A stretch of 64,000 nt of DNA, from the NCBI GenBank assembly GCA_947625615.1, contig CANQPB010000003.1, positions 1 through 64,000 of the forward strand. Direction: 5' to 3'. Shown here one piece after another: positions 53,380-62,786 of the stretch (its first letter is position 1; each line of letters begins with the position of its first letter). The stretch is from an uncultured Clostridia bacterium. Lineage in GTDB: Bacteria > Bacillota > Clostridia > Oscillospirales > Ruminococcaceae. The translations under genes and the position numbers were made by a program. The notes beneath the pieces were generated by a model. That model was not told the DNA's origin. It was given only the letters and a program-made list of their open reading frames with translations, and searched no databases.

Positions 53380-54711
53380 GTGGCTTTACCTGTAGTTGCC
53401 GTCGTCGGACGCCCCAACGTGGGCAAATCTACGCTGTTCAACCGCCTTATCGGCCAGCGGCTTTCCATTGTCGACGACACCCCCGGCGTCACCCGCGACC
53501 GCATATATTCAAAGTGCGAATGGGCGGGGCGGGAATTCATGCTTGTAGACACCGGCGGCATTGAGCCGAAGACCGACGACAGAATTCTTTCTCAGATGCG
53601 CCGCCAGGCGCAGGTCGCGATAGATTCGGCCTCGGTGATAATTTTTGTCACCGACCTTAAATGCGGCGTCACCGCCAACGACTACGACGTCGCCTCAATG
53701 CTTTTGAAATGCGGAAAACCCATAGTTTTATGTGTAAATAAATGCGACCGTCCCGGAAACGCCGAGCCGGAATTCTATGAATTTTACAATCTCGGCCTCG
53801 GCGATCCCGTCGGCGTCAGCTCGGTTCACGGCACCGGCACCGGCGATCTTCTTGACGAAGTCGTCAAACATCTTCCCGACGGCGAGGAGGCCGGCGACGA
53901 GGATTCGATAAAAGTCGCCGTGATAGGCAAGCCTAACGTCGGAAAATCCTCGATAATCAACGCCGTCGCCGGCGAGGAGAGGGTGATCGTCACCGACATT
54001 GCCGGCACCACCCGCGATGCCACCGACACGCTTGTCGAAAACAGCTTCGGCCGCTTCACCTTTATAGACACCGCCGGCATACGCCGCAAGTCGAAGATCT
54101 ACGGCAATATCGAGCATTACAGCGTTCTGCGCTCGTATATGGCGGTAGACCGCGCCGACGTCGCGGTTATAGTCATCGACGCCTCCGTCGGCTTCACCGA
54201 GCAGGATTCTAAGGTGGCGGGATATGCCCACGAGCAGGGCAAGGGCTGCATCGTCGCGGTGAACAAATGGGATCTCATAGAAAAAGAGACCGACACCATG
54301 GACAAGTTCACGAAAGACCTCAAGAGCAGCCTCGGCTTCATGGATTATGTTCCCTTTGTGTTCATCTCGGCAAAGACAGGCCAGCGCCTCAACAAGCTGT
54401 TCGAGCTTATAAACACGGTTCGCGAGAACAACTCCCTGCGAATCTCCACCGGCAGGCTGAACGACATTTTAGCCTATGCCACCGAAAGGGTTCAGCCCCC
54501 TTCCGACAAGGGCAGGCGGCTGAAGATATACTACATCACCCAGCCGTCCTCAAATCCGCCGACATTCGTTCTTTTCGTCAATTCGGCCGATCTGTTTCAT
54601 TTCAGCTACCGCCGCTATATAGAAAACCGGATACGCGAGGTATTCGGCGGGCTGATAGGCACACCTGTCAGAATAATAGTTCGCGAGCGTGACACATCGG
54701 ACACCAAATAG
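53380..54711 (+). CDS. der: Ribosome-assembly GTPase Der (EngA)
   Basis: Der has two GTPase domains in tandem and works in 50S assembly. G1 motifs are GRPNVGKST and GKPNVGKSS, G3 motifs DTGGI and DTAGI, and G4 motifs NKCD and NKWD. A C-terminal KH-like domain with NPPTFVLFVN follows. The start codon is GTG at 53380, set by AAGGAGG. plsY follows after 12 bases and gpsA after that. Confidence 0.97.
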   Translation: MALPVVAVVGRPNVGKSTLFNRLIGQRLSIVDDTPGVTRDRIYSKCEWAGREFMLVDTGGIEPKTDDRILSQMRRQAQVAIDSASVIIFVTDLKCGVTANDYDVASMLLKCGKPIVLCVNKCDRPGNAEPEFYEFYNLGLGDPVGVSSVHGTGTGDLLDEVVKHLPDGEEAGDEDSIKVAVIGKPNVGKSSIINAVAGEERVIVTDIAGTTRDATDTLVENSFGRFTFIDTAGIRRKSKIYGNIEHYSVLRSYMAVDRADVAVIVIDASVGFTEQDSKVAGYAHEQGKGCIVAVNKWDLIEKETDTMDKFTKDLKSSLGFMDYVPFVFISAKTGQRLNKLFELINTVRENNSLRISTGRLNDILAYATERVQPPSDKGRRLKIYYITQPSSNPPTFVLFVNSADLFHFSYRRYIENRIREVFGGLIGTPVRIIVRERDTSDTK

Positions 54712-54723
54712 GGGGAGACGCAG

Positions 54724-55404
54724 ATGAAAATACTGATCCTTATCGCTGTTTTTGTAATGTCGTATATCGTCGGCAGCCTTAATTCCGCAATAATTTGCAC
54801 ATATATCCTTAAGCACAAGGATATCCGCAACTACGGAAGCTTTAACGCCGGCCTGACGAACGTATACCGCTGCTTCGGCCCCTTTGCGGCCGCCGCCACC
54901 ATGGTCATGGATCTCATGAAGGGCGTTATCGTGGTCTTCGGCACGAGGGCGGTATATTCGCTCGATATCTTTGCCGACTGCACCCTTGACTCGCTCTCCG
55001 TCTGCATGATAAGCTCTCTCTTTGCGGTTACAGGTCACTGCTTCCCTGTCTTCTACAAATTCCGCGGAGGAAAGGGTATCCTTCTTGCCGCCATGTGCAT
55101 GCTTCTCATCGATCCCGTCGTCTTTGCGCTTGAGGCCGTCACCTTTGTGATAACCGTCGCGGCGACAAAATATATTTCCATAGGCTCGCTTTCCGCCTGC
55201 GTGGGATATATCGTATACACGCTTCTGTGGCAGAATCTCTCAAACGCCTATTTCGGCGGCAACTATGAGAACATAGGTATTCATGTTCTTATCATCATAC
55301 CGATGTTTATAATCTGCGTGGGACGGCATTTTTCGAATATTAAGCATCTTATTTCCGGCGAGGAGAAAAAGTTTTACTTCCACAAAAAGGGCGAGGAGGA
55401 ATAA
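54724..55404 (+). CDS. plsY: Acyl-phosphate glycerol-3-phosphate acyltransferase
   Basis: This membrane enzyme acylates glycerol-3-phosphate at position 1, the first step of phospholipid synthesis. Family motifs are VGSLNSA, GSFNAGLTNVYRCFG (normally GSGNxGxTNxxR) and GHCFPVFYKFRGGKG. About six membrane helices are present. At 226 residues it is somewhat longer than usual. The neighbouring gpsA supplies its substrate. Confidence 0.9.
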   Translation: MKILILIAVFVMSYIVGSLNSAIICTYILKHKDIRNYGSFNAGLTNVYRCFGPFAAAATMVMDLMKGVIVVFGTRAVYSLDIFADCTLDSLSVCMISSLFAVTGHCFPVFYKFRGGKGILLAAMCMLLIDPVVFALEAVTFVITVAATKYISIGSLSACVGYIVYTLLWQNLSNAYFGGNYENIGIHVLIIIPMFIICVGRHFSNIKHLISGEEKKFYFHKKGEEE

Positions 55405-55410
55405 AGCATC

Positions 55411-56397
55411 ATGTCAAAGACCATTGCGATTTTAGGCTCGGGGGGCTGGGGGCTTGCCCTTGCCTGCACCTGCGACCGCCTCGGCCACAGCGTGACCGTA
55501 TGGAGTAAGTTTTCCGACGAGATTGAGGCAATAAAGCGCACCGGTGAGCTTAAGGCGAAGCTCCCCGGCGTTCAGATCCCCAAAACCGTTGCCCTGACGA
55601 CCGACATAAGCTGCATTAAAGACGCCGACATCGTTTTGGTCGGTATCCCGACGGCGTTTGTCCGCTCGGTCTGCGAAGAGGCAAAGCCCTATTTAAGCCG
55701 CCGCAGCGTTATTGTCAGCACGGCAAAGGGCCTCGAGGGCGGCTCCTTAAAAAGAATGAGCGAGATAATCTCCGAGGTATTCCCGGACAACACCATCGTC
55801 GTGATGAGCGGCCCGTCCCACGCCGAAGAGCTCGGCAGGGGAATCCCCACTGCGGTCGCGGTGGCTTCATATAACCGCTCCGCCGCCGAGATGATACAGC
55901 AGTCCTTTTCCGACAACACGCTTAGGCTTTACGTCAACGACGACGTCGTCGGCTGCGAGATAGGCGGCGCGGTCAAGAACGTAATCGCCCTTTGCTGCGG
56001 CGTCACCGACGGCCTCGGCCTCGGCGACAACACAAAGGCGGCGCTGATCACCCGCGGCCTTTCCGAGATATCCCGCCTCGGTGTGGCGCTCGGCGGAAAG
56101 CCCAAGACATTCTCCGGGCTTGCCGGCCTCGGCGATCTTGTCGTCACCTGCACGAGCATTCATTCGCGAAACTACCGCGCCGGCGTTCTTATCGGCCAGG
56201 GGGTCGACCCCGAGGAGGCAGTCAGGCGCACCGGCACCGTCGAGGGCTATGCCTGCGCAAAGGCCACCCTCGAGCTCGCCCGAAGCCGCGGCATTTCGAT
56301 GCCGATAACCGAGGAGATCAACGAGATCCTCTTCGAGGGACAGTCCGCGATACAGGGCATTACCGACCTTATGAGCCGTCCGATGGGCTCTGAATAA
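55411..56397 (+). CDS. gpsA: Glycerol-3-phosphate dehydrogenase [NAD(P)+]
   Basis: The enzyme reduces dihydroxyacetone phosphate to glycerol-3-phosphate for lipids. The N-terminal nucleotide motif is AILGSGGWGLALA; further markers are STAKGLE, MSGPSHAEELGRGIPTA, the catalytic lysine in GGAVKNVIALCCGVTDGLGLGDN and the C-terminal VEGYACA. It is 6 bases after plsY. The 328-residue length is standard. Confidence 0.96.
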   Translation: MSKTIAILGSGGWGLALACTCDRLGHSVTVWSKFSDEIEAIKRTGELKAKLPGVQIPKTVALTTDISCIKDADIVLVGIPTAFVRSVCEEAKPYLSRRSVIVSTAKGLEGGSLKRMSEIISEVFPDNTIVVMSGPSHAEELGRGIPTAVAVASYNRSAAEMIQQSFSDNTLRLYVNDDVVGCEIGGAVKNVIALCCGVTDGLGLGDNTKAALITRGLSEISRLGVALGGKPKTFSGLAGLGDLVVTCTSIHSRNYRAGVLIGQGVDPEEAVRRTGTVEGYACAKATLELARSRGISMPITEEINEILFEGQSAIQGITDLMSRPMGSE

Positions 56398-56400
56398 GCC

Positions 56401-56437
56401 TTCGCCCCTGCCGAAAAGGCATGGGCGAAATTTTTTC
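56401..56437 (+). terminator. Terminator of der-plsY-gpsA
   Basis: TTCGCCC-CTGCC pairs with GGCAT-GGGCGAA around GAAAA and is followed by ATTTTTT. Confidence 0.88.
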
Positions 56438-56447
56438 CCGAAACGTC

Positions 56448-56476
56448 TTTACAATTCATACTTTTTAGTGTAAAAT
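56448..56476 (+). promoter_or_regulatory. Sigma-A promoter of the pyrH-to-polC operon
   Basis: TTTACA (56448-56453) and TAAAAT (56471-56476) are 17 bases apart, about 50 bases before the pyrH start. Confidence 0.75.
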
Positions 56477-56527
56477 AGATATATCGGAAAATCTATGCAA
56501 ATTAAATTATGTAAGGAATGTGATATT

Positions 56528-57232
56528 ATGGCGCCCGCATACAAAAGAGTTTTGCTTAAGCTTAGCGGCGAATCATTGGCCGGCGACAAGCCCTCCGGGC
56601 TTGATTTCGACGTTATTCAGAATATTTGCACCGGCATTAAAAAGGCCTACGACGCCGGCGTGCAGATAGGCATAGTCGTCGGCGGAGGAAATTTCTGGAG
56701 AGGCCGCTCCTCCGGCACTATGGATCGCACGAGGGCCGACCACATCGGAATGCTCGCCACCGCCATGAACGCTCTCGCCGTCGCGGACGTACTCGAATCG
56801 ATGGGCGTCGACGTCAGGGTGCAGACATCTATATTCATGCAGCAGATAGCCGAACCCTATATCCGCAACCGCGCTATCAGACACCTTGAAAAGGGCAGGA
56901 TAGTAATCTTCGGCTGCGGCACCGGCAGCCCCTTCTTCTCGACCGACACCGCCTCAAGCCTTCGCGCCGCCGAGATAGAGGCCGACGTAATGCTTAAGGC
57001 CACAATGGTGGACGGCGTTTACGACAAGGATCCCCACAAATTCGACGACGCCGTCAAATATAAGACCCTACGCCTCGAAGACGTCCTTTCGCAGCATCTC
57101 GGCGTTATGGATTCCACCGCCGCGGCCATGTGCCAGGACAACGACATACCGATAATCGTATTTTCCATCGAAAATCCCGACAACATCTACCGCGCCTGCA
57201 TGGGCGAGGACGTCGGCACGCTGGTTAAGTGA
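56528..57232 (+). CDS. pyrH: UMP kinase
   Basis: The enzyme phosphorylates UMP to UDP. Conserved blocks are [40 protein letters not shown] and the C-terminal [12 protein letters not shown]. The start at 56528 follows AAGGAATG; an in-frame ATG at 56495 is rejected because the added residues are not conserved. The 234 residues are typical. frr follows 60 bases later. Confidence 0.95.
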   Translation: MAPAYKRVLLKLSGESLAGDKPSGLDFDVIQNICTGIKKAYDAGVQIGIVVGGGNFWRGRSSGTMDRTRADHIGMLATAMNALAVADVLESMGVDVRVQTSIFMQQIAEPYIRNRAIRHLEKGRIVIFGCGTGSPFFSTDTASSLRAAEIEADVMLKATMVDGVYDKDPHKFDDAVKYKTLRLEDVLSQHLGVMDSTAAAMCQDNDIPIIVFSIENPDNIYRACMGEDVGTLVK

Positions 57233-57294
57233 TACCGTCAGTAAACTAAAGCGTTCACAGCTTTATATATTCAATCTTGAAAGGAGCAATCAAC

Positions 57295-57849
57295 ATGAAA
57301 GAAGTTCTTGACGTTTCCAAGGAAAAAATGGATAAGACAATGAAGGTGCTCGCCTCAGACTTTGCGGCTATACGCGCCGGACGGGCAAATCCCGCGGTTT
57401 TAGACCGCATCACCGTCGACTACTACGGCACCCAGACGCCTATCAATCAGATGGCCGCCATATCGGTCTCGGACGCCCGCGTGCTTGTCATTCAGCCGTG
57501 GGACAAATCCTCCCTCAAGGCCATTGAAAAGGCCATTCAGGCGAGCGATCTCGGCATAAATCCCTCTAACGACGGCTCGGTCATAAGGCTTGCCTTCCCG
57601 CAGCTCACCGAGGAGCGCCGTAAAGAACTCTCGAAGAACATCAAAAAGCTCGGCGAGGATTCAAAGGTCGCCATAAGGGCGATACGCCGCGACGCCAACG
57701 ACAAGGTAAAGGCGATGAAGAAAAACGGCGATCTCACCGAGGACGATGTTAAGCTCTTCGATAAGGATATCCAGAAGCTGACCGATAAATACATCGAAAA
57801 CATCGACGACGCCGTCGCCGTAAAGGAAAAGGAAATAATGACCGTCTGA
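57295..57849 (+). CDS. frr: Ribosome-recycling factor
   Basis: The 184-residue factor splits post-termination ribosomes with EF-G. It shows the family features [44 protein letters not shown] and [19 protein letters not shown]. The start at 57295 follows GAAAGGAGC. A CTCCCCG...CGGGGAG hairpin (57874-57901) lies between it and uppS and lacks a U tract. Confidence 0.96.
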   Translation: MKEVLDVSKEKMDKTMKVLASDFAAIRAGRANPAVLDRITVDYYGTQTPINQMAAISVSDARVLVIQPWDKSSLKAIEKAIQASDLGINPSNDGSVIRLAFPQLTEERRKELSKNIKKLGEDSKVAIRAIRRDANDKVKAMKKNGDLTEDDVKLFDKDIQKLTDKYIENIDDAVAVKEKEIMTV

Positions 57850-57927
57850 TCGCGGTCAAGGGCATAAAGCCGCCTCCCCGTCTCCGAAAGGGGGCGGGGA
57901 GATACTGAATTCAAAGGTGGTGTTATC

Positions 57928-58656
57928 ATGCCGGTATTCAATAAAGAGGCTCCCGCCGTAAACGTCCCGCAGCATGTGGCGATAATCATGGACGGCAACG
58001 GCAGGTGGGCCAAAAAGCGCGGGCTTCCGCGCACCGCCGGCCACCGCGAGGGAGCAAAGACCCTTCGGCGGATAATCCGGGATCTCGATTCTTTCGGCGT
58101 GAAATACGCCACATTTTATTGCTTTTCTACCGAAAACTGGTCGCGCTCCGAAGAGGAGGTCTCCTCGCTGATGAAGCTTTTGGAGGAAAACTTAGACGAC
58201 CTTGTCAACTATAAAGACGAAAACATCAAGCTCAGGTTTATCGGCGGCCGCGAGAGGCTCTCGGAAAACCTGATCAAAAAGATGGAGAACGGCGAGAGAA
58301 ATTCCCTCGGGCACACCGGCATGACCGTCACGCTTGCGATAAACTACGGCGGCCGCGACGAAATAGTCCGCGCGGCAAAAAAGGCCGCCTCGCTTGCAAA
58401 GCAGGGGATTATTGACCCCGAAAGCATCGACGAACAAAGCTTCGGCGACATGATAGCCGCCGACGGCGTTCCCGACGTCGACCTTATGATAAGAACCGGC
58501 GGCGAGCTGAGGCTCTCCAATTTTCTCATCTGGGAGAATTCCTACGCCGAGCTCTACTTTACCGACACACTCTGGTGCGATTTTTCAAAGAAGGATCTTG
58601 AAGCCGCGCTGAACGAATTTTCCCGGCGCAGCCGAAGGTTTGGTGACGCAAAATGA
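57928..58656 (+). CDS. uppS: Undecaprenyl diphosphate synthase
   Basis: This cis-prenyltransferase makes the C55 carrier for peptidoglycan. Markers are HVAIIMDGNGRWAKKRGLPRTAGHREG, TFYCFSTENWSRS, LAINYGGRDEI and DLMIRTGGELRLSNFLIWE with the C-terminal ELYFTDTLWCDF. The C-terminus overlaps cdsA by 4 bases. Confidence 0.97.
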   Translation: MPVFNKEAPAVNVPQHVAIIMDGNGRWAKKRGLPRTAGHREGAKTLRRIIRDLDSFGVKYATFYCFSTENWSRSEEEVSSLMKLLEENLDDLVNYKDENIKLRFIGGRERLSENLIKKMENGERNSLGHTGMTVTLAINYGGRDEIVRAAKKAASLAKQGIIDPESIDEQSFGDMIAADGVPDVDLMIRTGGELRLSNFLIWENSYAELYFTDTLWCDFSKKDLEAALNEFSRRSRRFGDAK

Positions 58657-59480
58657 AAACGAGAATTATTTCCGGCGCCGTCGGCCTTGTAATTCTGGCG
58701 GCCGTGCTCATGCTTCACACAACGCTTGTCTTCCCGATAGGCCTATGGGCTGTCGGCAGCCTGATGGCATATGAGATGATATCCTCGCAGAGCCTGAAAA
58801 AGGAATATTTTTACATAGGGCTCACGTCGCTCTACATTCTCTTCTGCGTGTTTCTGCCACGCCTTTCGGCCGCCTTTGAGGCTTTTCACGGCGCCGTGCC
58901 GTATATTGCGGCGACATTTGCATATATTGTAATCAGCCAATTTTTTGTACTTTTCCGGCATTCCGATTTCACCCTCGGAAAATATTACATCTGCCTTGCC
59001 TACTCGGTGCTGATAGCGCTTTGCATGCTCTCTCTCGCCATAATGGAATACGGAAACGGCGGCAGGGGAGTTGCAAACATGATCCTTGCGTTCATGGGCG
59101 CGTGGGTGGCCGACAGCGGCGCCTACTTTGCCGGTACGTTTTTGGGAAAGCATAAGCTCAGCCCGCAGATAAGCCCCAAAAAGACCGTCGAGGGCCTCAT
59201 CGGCGGGGCGGCCGCAAACGCCGCGGTATTCGCGGTCTACGCCCTCGTCAGAAACAAAATCCTCGGGGACATGCTCCACCCGGTTATCCTTGCAGTTATA
59301 GGGATAATCTGCTGCTTCTTAGGGCTTTTGGGGGATCTCACGGCCTCGCTCATCAAGCGGGACTGCGGAATCAAGGACTACGGCAATATAATGCCCGGCC
59401 ACGGCGGCGCCATGGACAGATTTGACAGCCTTGTGTATATCACCCCATTCTTTGTCTTTGTTCTGGGAGGACTGCTATGA
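58653..59480 (+). CDS. cdsA: Phosphatidate cytidylyltransferase
   Basis: This membrane enzyme makes CDP-diacylglycerol. The 275-residue protein has about seven membrane helices, the SP(Q/R)ISPKKTVEG segment and the C-terminal signature SLIKRDCGIKDYGNIMPGHGGAMDRFDS. It overlaps uppS and dxr by 4 bases each. Confidence 0.94.
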   Translation: MKTRIISGAVGLVILAAVLMLHTTLVFPIGLWAVGSLMAYEMISSQSLKKEYFYIGLTSLYILFCVFLPRLSAAFEAFHGAVPYIAATFAYIVISQFFVLFRHSDFTLGKYYICLAYSVLIALCMLSLAIMEYGNGGRGVANMILAFMGAWVADSGAYFAGTFLGKHKLSPQISPKKTVEGLIGGAAANAAVFAVYALVRNKILGDMLHPVILAVIGIICCFLGLLGDLTASLIKRDCGIKDYGNIMPGHGGAMDRFDSLVYITPFFVFVLGGLL

Positions 59481-60628
59481 AAAGTATAGCCGTGCTCGGC
59501 TCCACCGGCGCGATAGGTGTTCAGGCGCTCGACGTCGCAAGAATGAACGGGCTTCGCGTTTCGGCGCTTGCCGCGCGCTCGAACGTAAAGCTCCTCGCCG
59601 AGCAGATAACCGAGTTTAAGCCGGAATACGCCTGCATCTACGACGAATCCCTTGCCGACGAGCTTTATGATCTCACCCGCGGAACGGGCGTAAATATAGT
59701 CTGCAGAATGGACGGCCTCTGTAAAGTTGCTTCGCTTGACAGTGCTGACACCGTTTTAAACGGCGTCGTCGGTACTATAGGTCTTAAGCCCACTCTTACG
59801 GCCATTGAGGCCGGCAAGGACGTCGCCCTCGCCAACAAGGAGGCTCTTGTCGCCGGCGGAGACATCGTCATGGACGCTGTCAGGCGTAAAGGCATAAACC
59901 TTTACCCCGTCGACAGCGAGCATTCGGCAATTTTCCAGTGCCTTCAGGGCTCCCGCCGGCAGGATCTCAAAAAAATAATTCTCACGGCCTCGGGCGGGCC
60001 ATTTTTCGGCAAGCGCCGCGATGAGCTCGTAGACGTCACCGTTTCGCAGGCCCTTGCCCACCCCACCTGGAAGATGGGCAAAAAAATCACCGTCGATTCC
60101 GCCACCCTCATGAACAAGGGCCTCGAATTTATAGAGGCTATGCGGCTTTTCGGCGTATCTTCGGATCAGATAGAAATAGTCATTCACCGCGAAAGCGTTC
60201 TTCATTCCGCCGTCGAATTTAAAGACGGCGCTGTAATCGGCCAGTTAGGCGTTCCCGACATGCGCGTGCCTATCCAGTATGCGCTCACCTGCCCGCAGCG
60301 GCTCGAAAGCCCCGTAAAGCCTTTAAGCCTTACAGACTACGGCAACCTCAGCTTTTATAAGCCCGATTTTGAGGCGTTCGACTGCATAAAGACCGCCCTC
60401 AAAGCCGCGGCATTGGGAGGCTCTGCCCCGGCAATAGTCAGCGGAGCTGACGAGGAGGCGGTGGCGCTGTTCCTCTCGGGAAAAATAAGCTTTTTGCAGA
60501 TAGGCGAGCTTGTTTCCGGCGCGCTCGAAAGCCTTTCTGTATGCCCGCTCAACAGCTCCGAGGACGTCTATTCCGCCGTCGGTGCGGCGCGTGAATACGT
60601 CGCGGAAAGATTTGCAAAGGGTCTGTAA
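59477..60628 (+). CDS. dxr: 1-Deoxy-D-xylulose 5-phosphate reductoisomerase
   Basis: This NADPH enzyme makes 2-C-methyl-D-erythritol 4-phosphate in the MEP route. Visible are VLGSTGAIGVQALDVA, LANKEALVAGGDIV, the metal-binding PVDSEHSAIFQCL, HPTWKMGKKITVDSATLMNKGLE and HRESVLHSAVEFKDG. The 383 residues are typical. It overlaps the end of cdsA by 4 bases. Confidence 0.97.
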   Translation: MKSIAVLGSTGAIGVQALDVARMNGLRVSALAARSNVKLLAEQITEFKPEYACIYDESLADELYDLTRGTGVNIVCRMDGLCKVASLDSADTVLNGVVGTIGLKPTLTAIEAGKDVALANKEALVAGGDIVMDAVRRKGINLYPVDSEHSAIFQCLQGSRRQDLKKIILTASGGPFFGKRRDELVDVTVSQALAHPTWKMGKKITVDSATLMNKGLEFIEAMRLFGVSSDQIEIVIHRESVLHSAVEFKDGAVIGQLGVPDMRVPIQYALTCPQRLESPVKPLSLTDYGNLSFYKPDFEAFDCIKTALKAAALGGSAPAIVSGADEEAVALFLSGKISFLQIGELVSGALESLSVCPLNSSEDVYSAVGAAREYVAERFAKGL

Positions 60629-60657
60629 TTTTTAATCAATTCAAAAGAGGTGCGAAT

Positions 60658-61713
60658 TTGGTAGTTTTATACATTATCGTCGCCGTCCTGATCTTCGGGA
60701 TAATCATAATTATCCACGAGGCCGGACATTTCACGGCTGCGAAGGCGTGTGGCGTCAAGGTCAACGAATTTTCACTCGGCATGGGCCCCCGGCTTTTCGG
60801 CTGGGGCAGCGGCGAGACAAAATATTCACTACGTCTTTTCCCGATAGGCGGCTATGTCTCCATGGAGGGGGAGGACGAGGCGAGCGGCGATCCGCGCGCC
60901 TTTAACCGCAAGCCGGTTTGGCAGCGCCTGATAATCGTTTGCGCAGGCGCTTTTATGAATCTTGTCCTCGGCTTTGTTATACTTATAATAGTCACGTCGT
61001 TCGAGGACGGCATCACCACCACCCGCGTAGCCGGATTTTATTCCGAAGATTCGCCCTCCCATGTAAGCGGCCTCGAGGTGGGGGACGAGATTGTCAGGGT
61101 GAACGGAATGAGAGTTTTCTGCGACACCGACATCTCCTATCAGTTCCAGCTCGACGAAGACCGCACCTTTGAAATGACCGTCCTGCGCGGCGGCCAAAAG
61201 GTCACCCTTCCCGCGGTTCATTTCGACGGCGAGACCTTAGAGGACGGCACCAAAAGCCTTGCAATCGACTTTTACGTTCAGGGCGAAAAGGTGGCGCCAC
61301 TCAGCGTGTTAAGCTATTCCTGCCGAAAGTTCGTTTCGGTTGCAAGAATGATCTGGCTGTCGCTGTTTGATCTCATACGCGGCCGCTACACGATAAACGA
61401 TCTCTCCGGCCCCGTCGGCATAGTGGGGGAGATAGGCAAGGTCGTCGGCTCGACTGCCGAGGGCGTCGCCGTCGGCGATATGATACTCAATCTCATGTCC
61501 TTTGTCGTGTTCATAACGATAAACGTCGGAATTTTCAACATTCTCCCGATACCCGCCCTCGACGGCGCAAGGGCGCTGTTTCTCGTCATCGAGATGATAC
61601 GCCGCAAGCCCGTAAAGCCTGAGCTTGAGGGCACCATTCACTTTGTCGGGCTGATGCTTTTATTCGGCCTGATGATAGTCGTCACCTTCTTTGACATAAG
61701 AAAGCTGTTCTGA
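60658..61713 (+). CDS. rseP: Site-2 membrane metalloprotease RseP
   Basis: This intramembrane zinc protease cleaves anti-sigma factors or signal peptide remnants. The zinc motif is HEAGHF (residues 20-25) in the first membrane helix, a PDZ domain follows (SGLEVGDEIVRVNG), and the third ligand region reads NILPIPALDGARALF near residue 300. The start codon is TTG at 60658 with AAAAGAGGTG upstream. It lies between dxr and ispG, its usual place. Confidence 0.93.
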   Translation: MVVLYIIVAVLIFGIIIIIHEAGHFTAAKACGVKVNEFSLGMGPRLFGWGSGETKYSLRLFPIGGYVSMEGEDEASGDPRAFNRKPVWQRLIIVCAGAFMNLVLGFVILIIVTSFEDGITTTRVAGFYSEDSPSHVSGLEVGDEIVRVNGMRVFCDTDISYQFQLDEDRTFEMTVLRGGQKVTLPAVHFDGETLEDGTKSLAIDFYVQGEKVAPLSVLSYSCRKFVSVARMIWLSLFDLIRGRYTINDLSGPVGIVGEIGKVVGSTAEGVAVGDMILNLMSFVVFITINVGIFNILPIPALDGARALFLVIEMIRRKPVKPELEGTIHFVGLMLLFGLMIVVTFFDIRKLF

Positions 61714-61736
61714 ATTTTTGGAAGGAGCCGCGAGCC

Positions 61737-62774
61737 ATGCGCAAAGTCACACCCGTAAAGTTAAAGCACCTTACACTTGACGGCAAGAGGATCTATGTCC
61801 AGTCGATGCTCAATGTGAGATCCGACGATGTCGCCGGAAACGTCGCGCAGGCAAAGGCCCTTGAAAAAGCCGGCTGCGAGATTATAAGGGTCTCGATACC
61901 CGACGAAAAGGCGCTTGCTCTCATCGAGGCGATAAAGCGCGAGGTTAGCGTGCCGCTTGTCGCCGACATTCACTTCGACTACCGCCTTGCGATAGCCTCC
62001 TGCGAGAGGGGGATCGACAAGATAAGGATAAATCCCGGAAACATCGGCTCCGAGGATAGGGTAAAAGCCGTCGCCGACGAATGCCGCCGCCGTGGTATCC
62101 CGATAAGGATAGGGGTAAATTCCGGCTCGCTCGAAAAGGGCCTTTTGGCGAAATACGGCGCACCGACGGCAGAGGCTTTGTGCGAAAGCGCGCTCGGCGA
62201 GATAGCCATGCTCGAGCGCTGCGGCTTTTACGATATTGTGATATCCTTAAAGTCCTCCGATGTTTCGACGATGATAGACGCCTACAGGCTTATCGCCGAG
62301 AAGACGTCCCACCCTTTGCACCTCGGCGTCACCGAGGCGGGTACATATAAAATGGGGCTGATAAAATCGGCGATAGGGATAGGCTCGCTGCTTTCTGACG
62401 GCATTGGCGAGACGATACGCGTTTCGCTTACCGACGATCCCGTCCGCGAGGTGGAGGCGGGCTTTGATATCCTTCGGGCGCTCGGAAAAACAGGCGGGGT
62501 AAAGCTCGTCTCCTGCCCGACCTGCGGCCGCACGAGAATAGACCTTATCGGCCTTGCCTCAAAGGTGGAAAACGCGGTGAAGGACATCGACAAGGACATC
62601 ACGGTCGCGGTTATGGGCTGCGTCGTGAACGGCCCCGGCGAGGCGAGAGAGGCAGATATCGGCCTTGCCGGCGGAGACGGCTGCGCGGTGATCTTCAAAA
62701 AGGACAGGATAATCGGCAAATTTTCTGAGGAAGAGGCGCTGCCGGCGCTTCTTCGAGAGATAGACAGACTTTAA
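61737..62774 (+). CDS. ispG: 4-Hydroxy-3-methylbut-2-en-1-yl diphosphate synthase
   Basis: This iron-sulphur enzyme performs the penultimate step of the MEP route. Markers are YVQSMLNVRSDDVAGNVAQ, DIHFDYRLA, RINPGNIG, RIGVNSGSLEKGL, SLKSSDV and HLGVTEAG. The cluster ligands are Cys in SCPTCGRTRIDL and GCVVNGPGEAREADIG. The length (345) is standard. Confidence 0.97.
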   Translation: MRKVTPVKLKHLTLDGKRIYVQSMLNVRSDDVAGNVAQAKALEKAGCEIIRVSIPDEKALALIEAIKREVSVPLVADIHFDYRLAIASCERGIDKIRINPGNIGSEDRVKAVADECRRRGIPIRIGVNSGSLEKGLLAKYGAPTAEALCESALGEIAMLERCGFYDIVISLKSSDVSTMIDAYRLIAEKTSHPLHLGVTEAGTYKMGLIKSAIGIGSLLSDGIGETIRVSLTDDPVREVEAGFDILRALGKTGGVKLVSCPTCGRTRIDLIGLASKVENAVKDIDKDITVAVMGCVVNGPGEAREADIGLAGGDGCAVIFKKDRIIGKFSEEEALPALLREIDRL

Positions 62775-62786
62775 GGACGTGTGAAA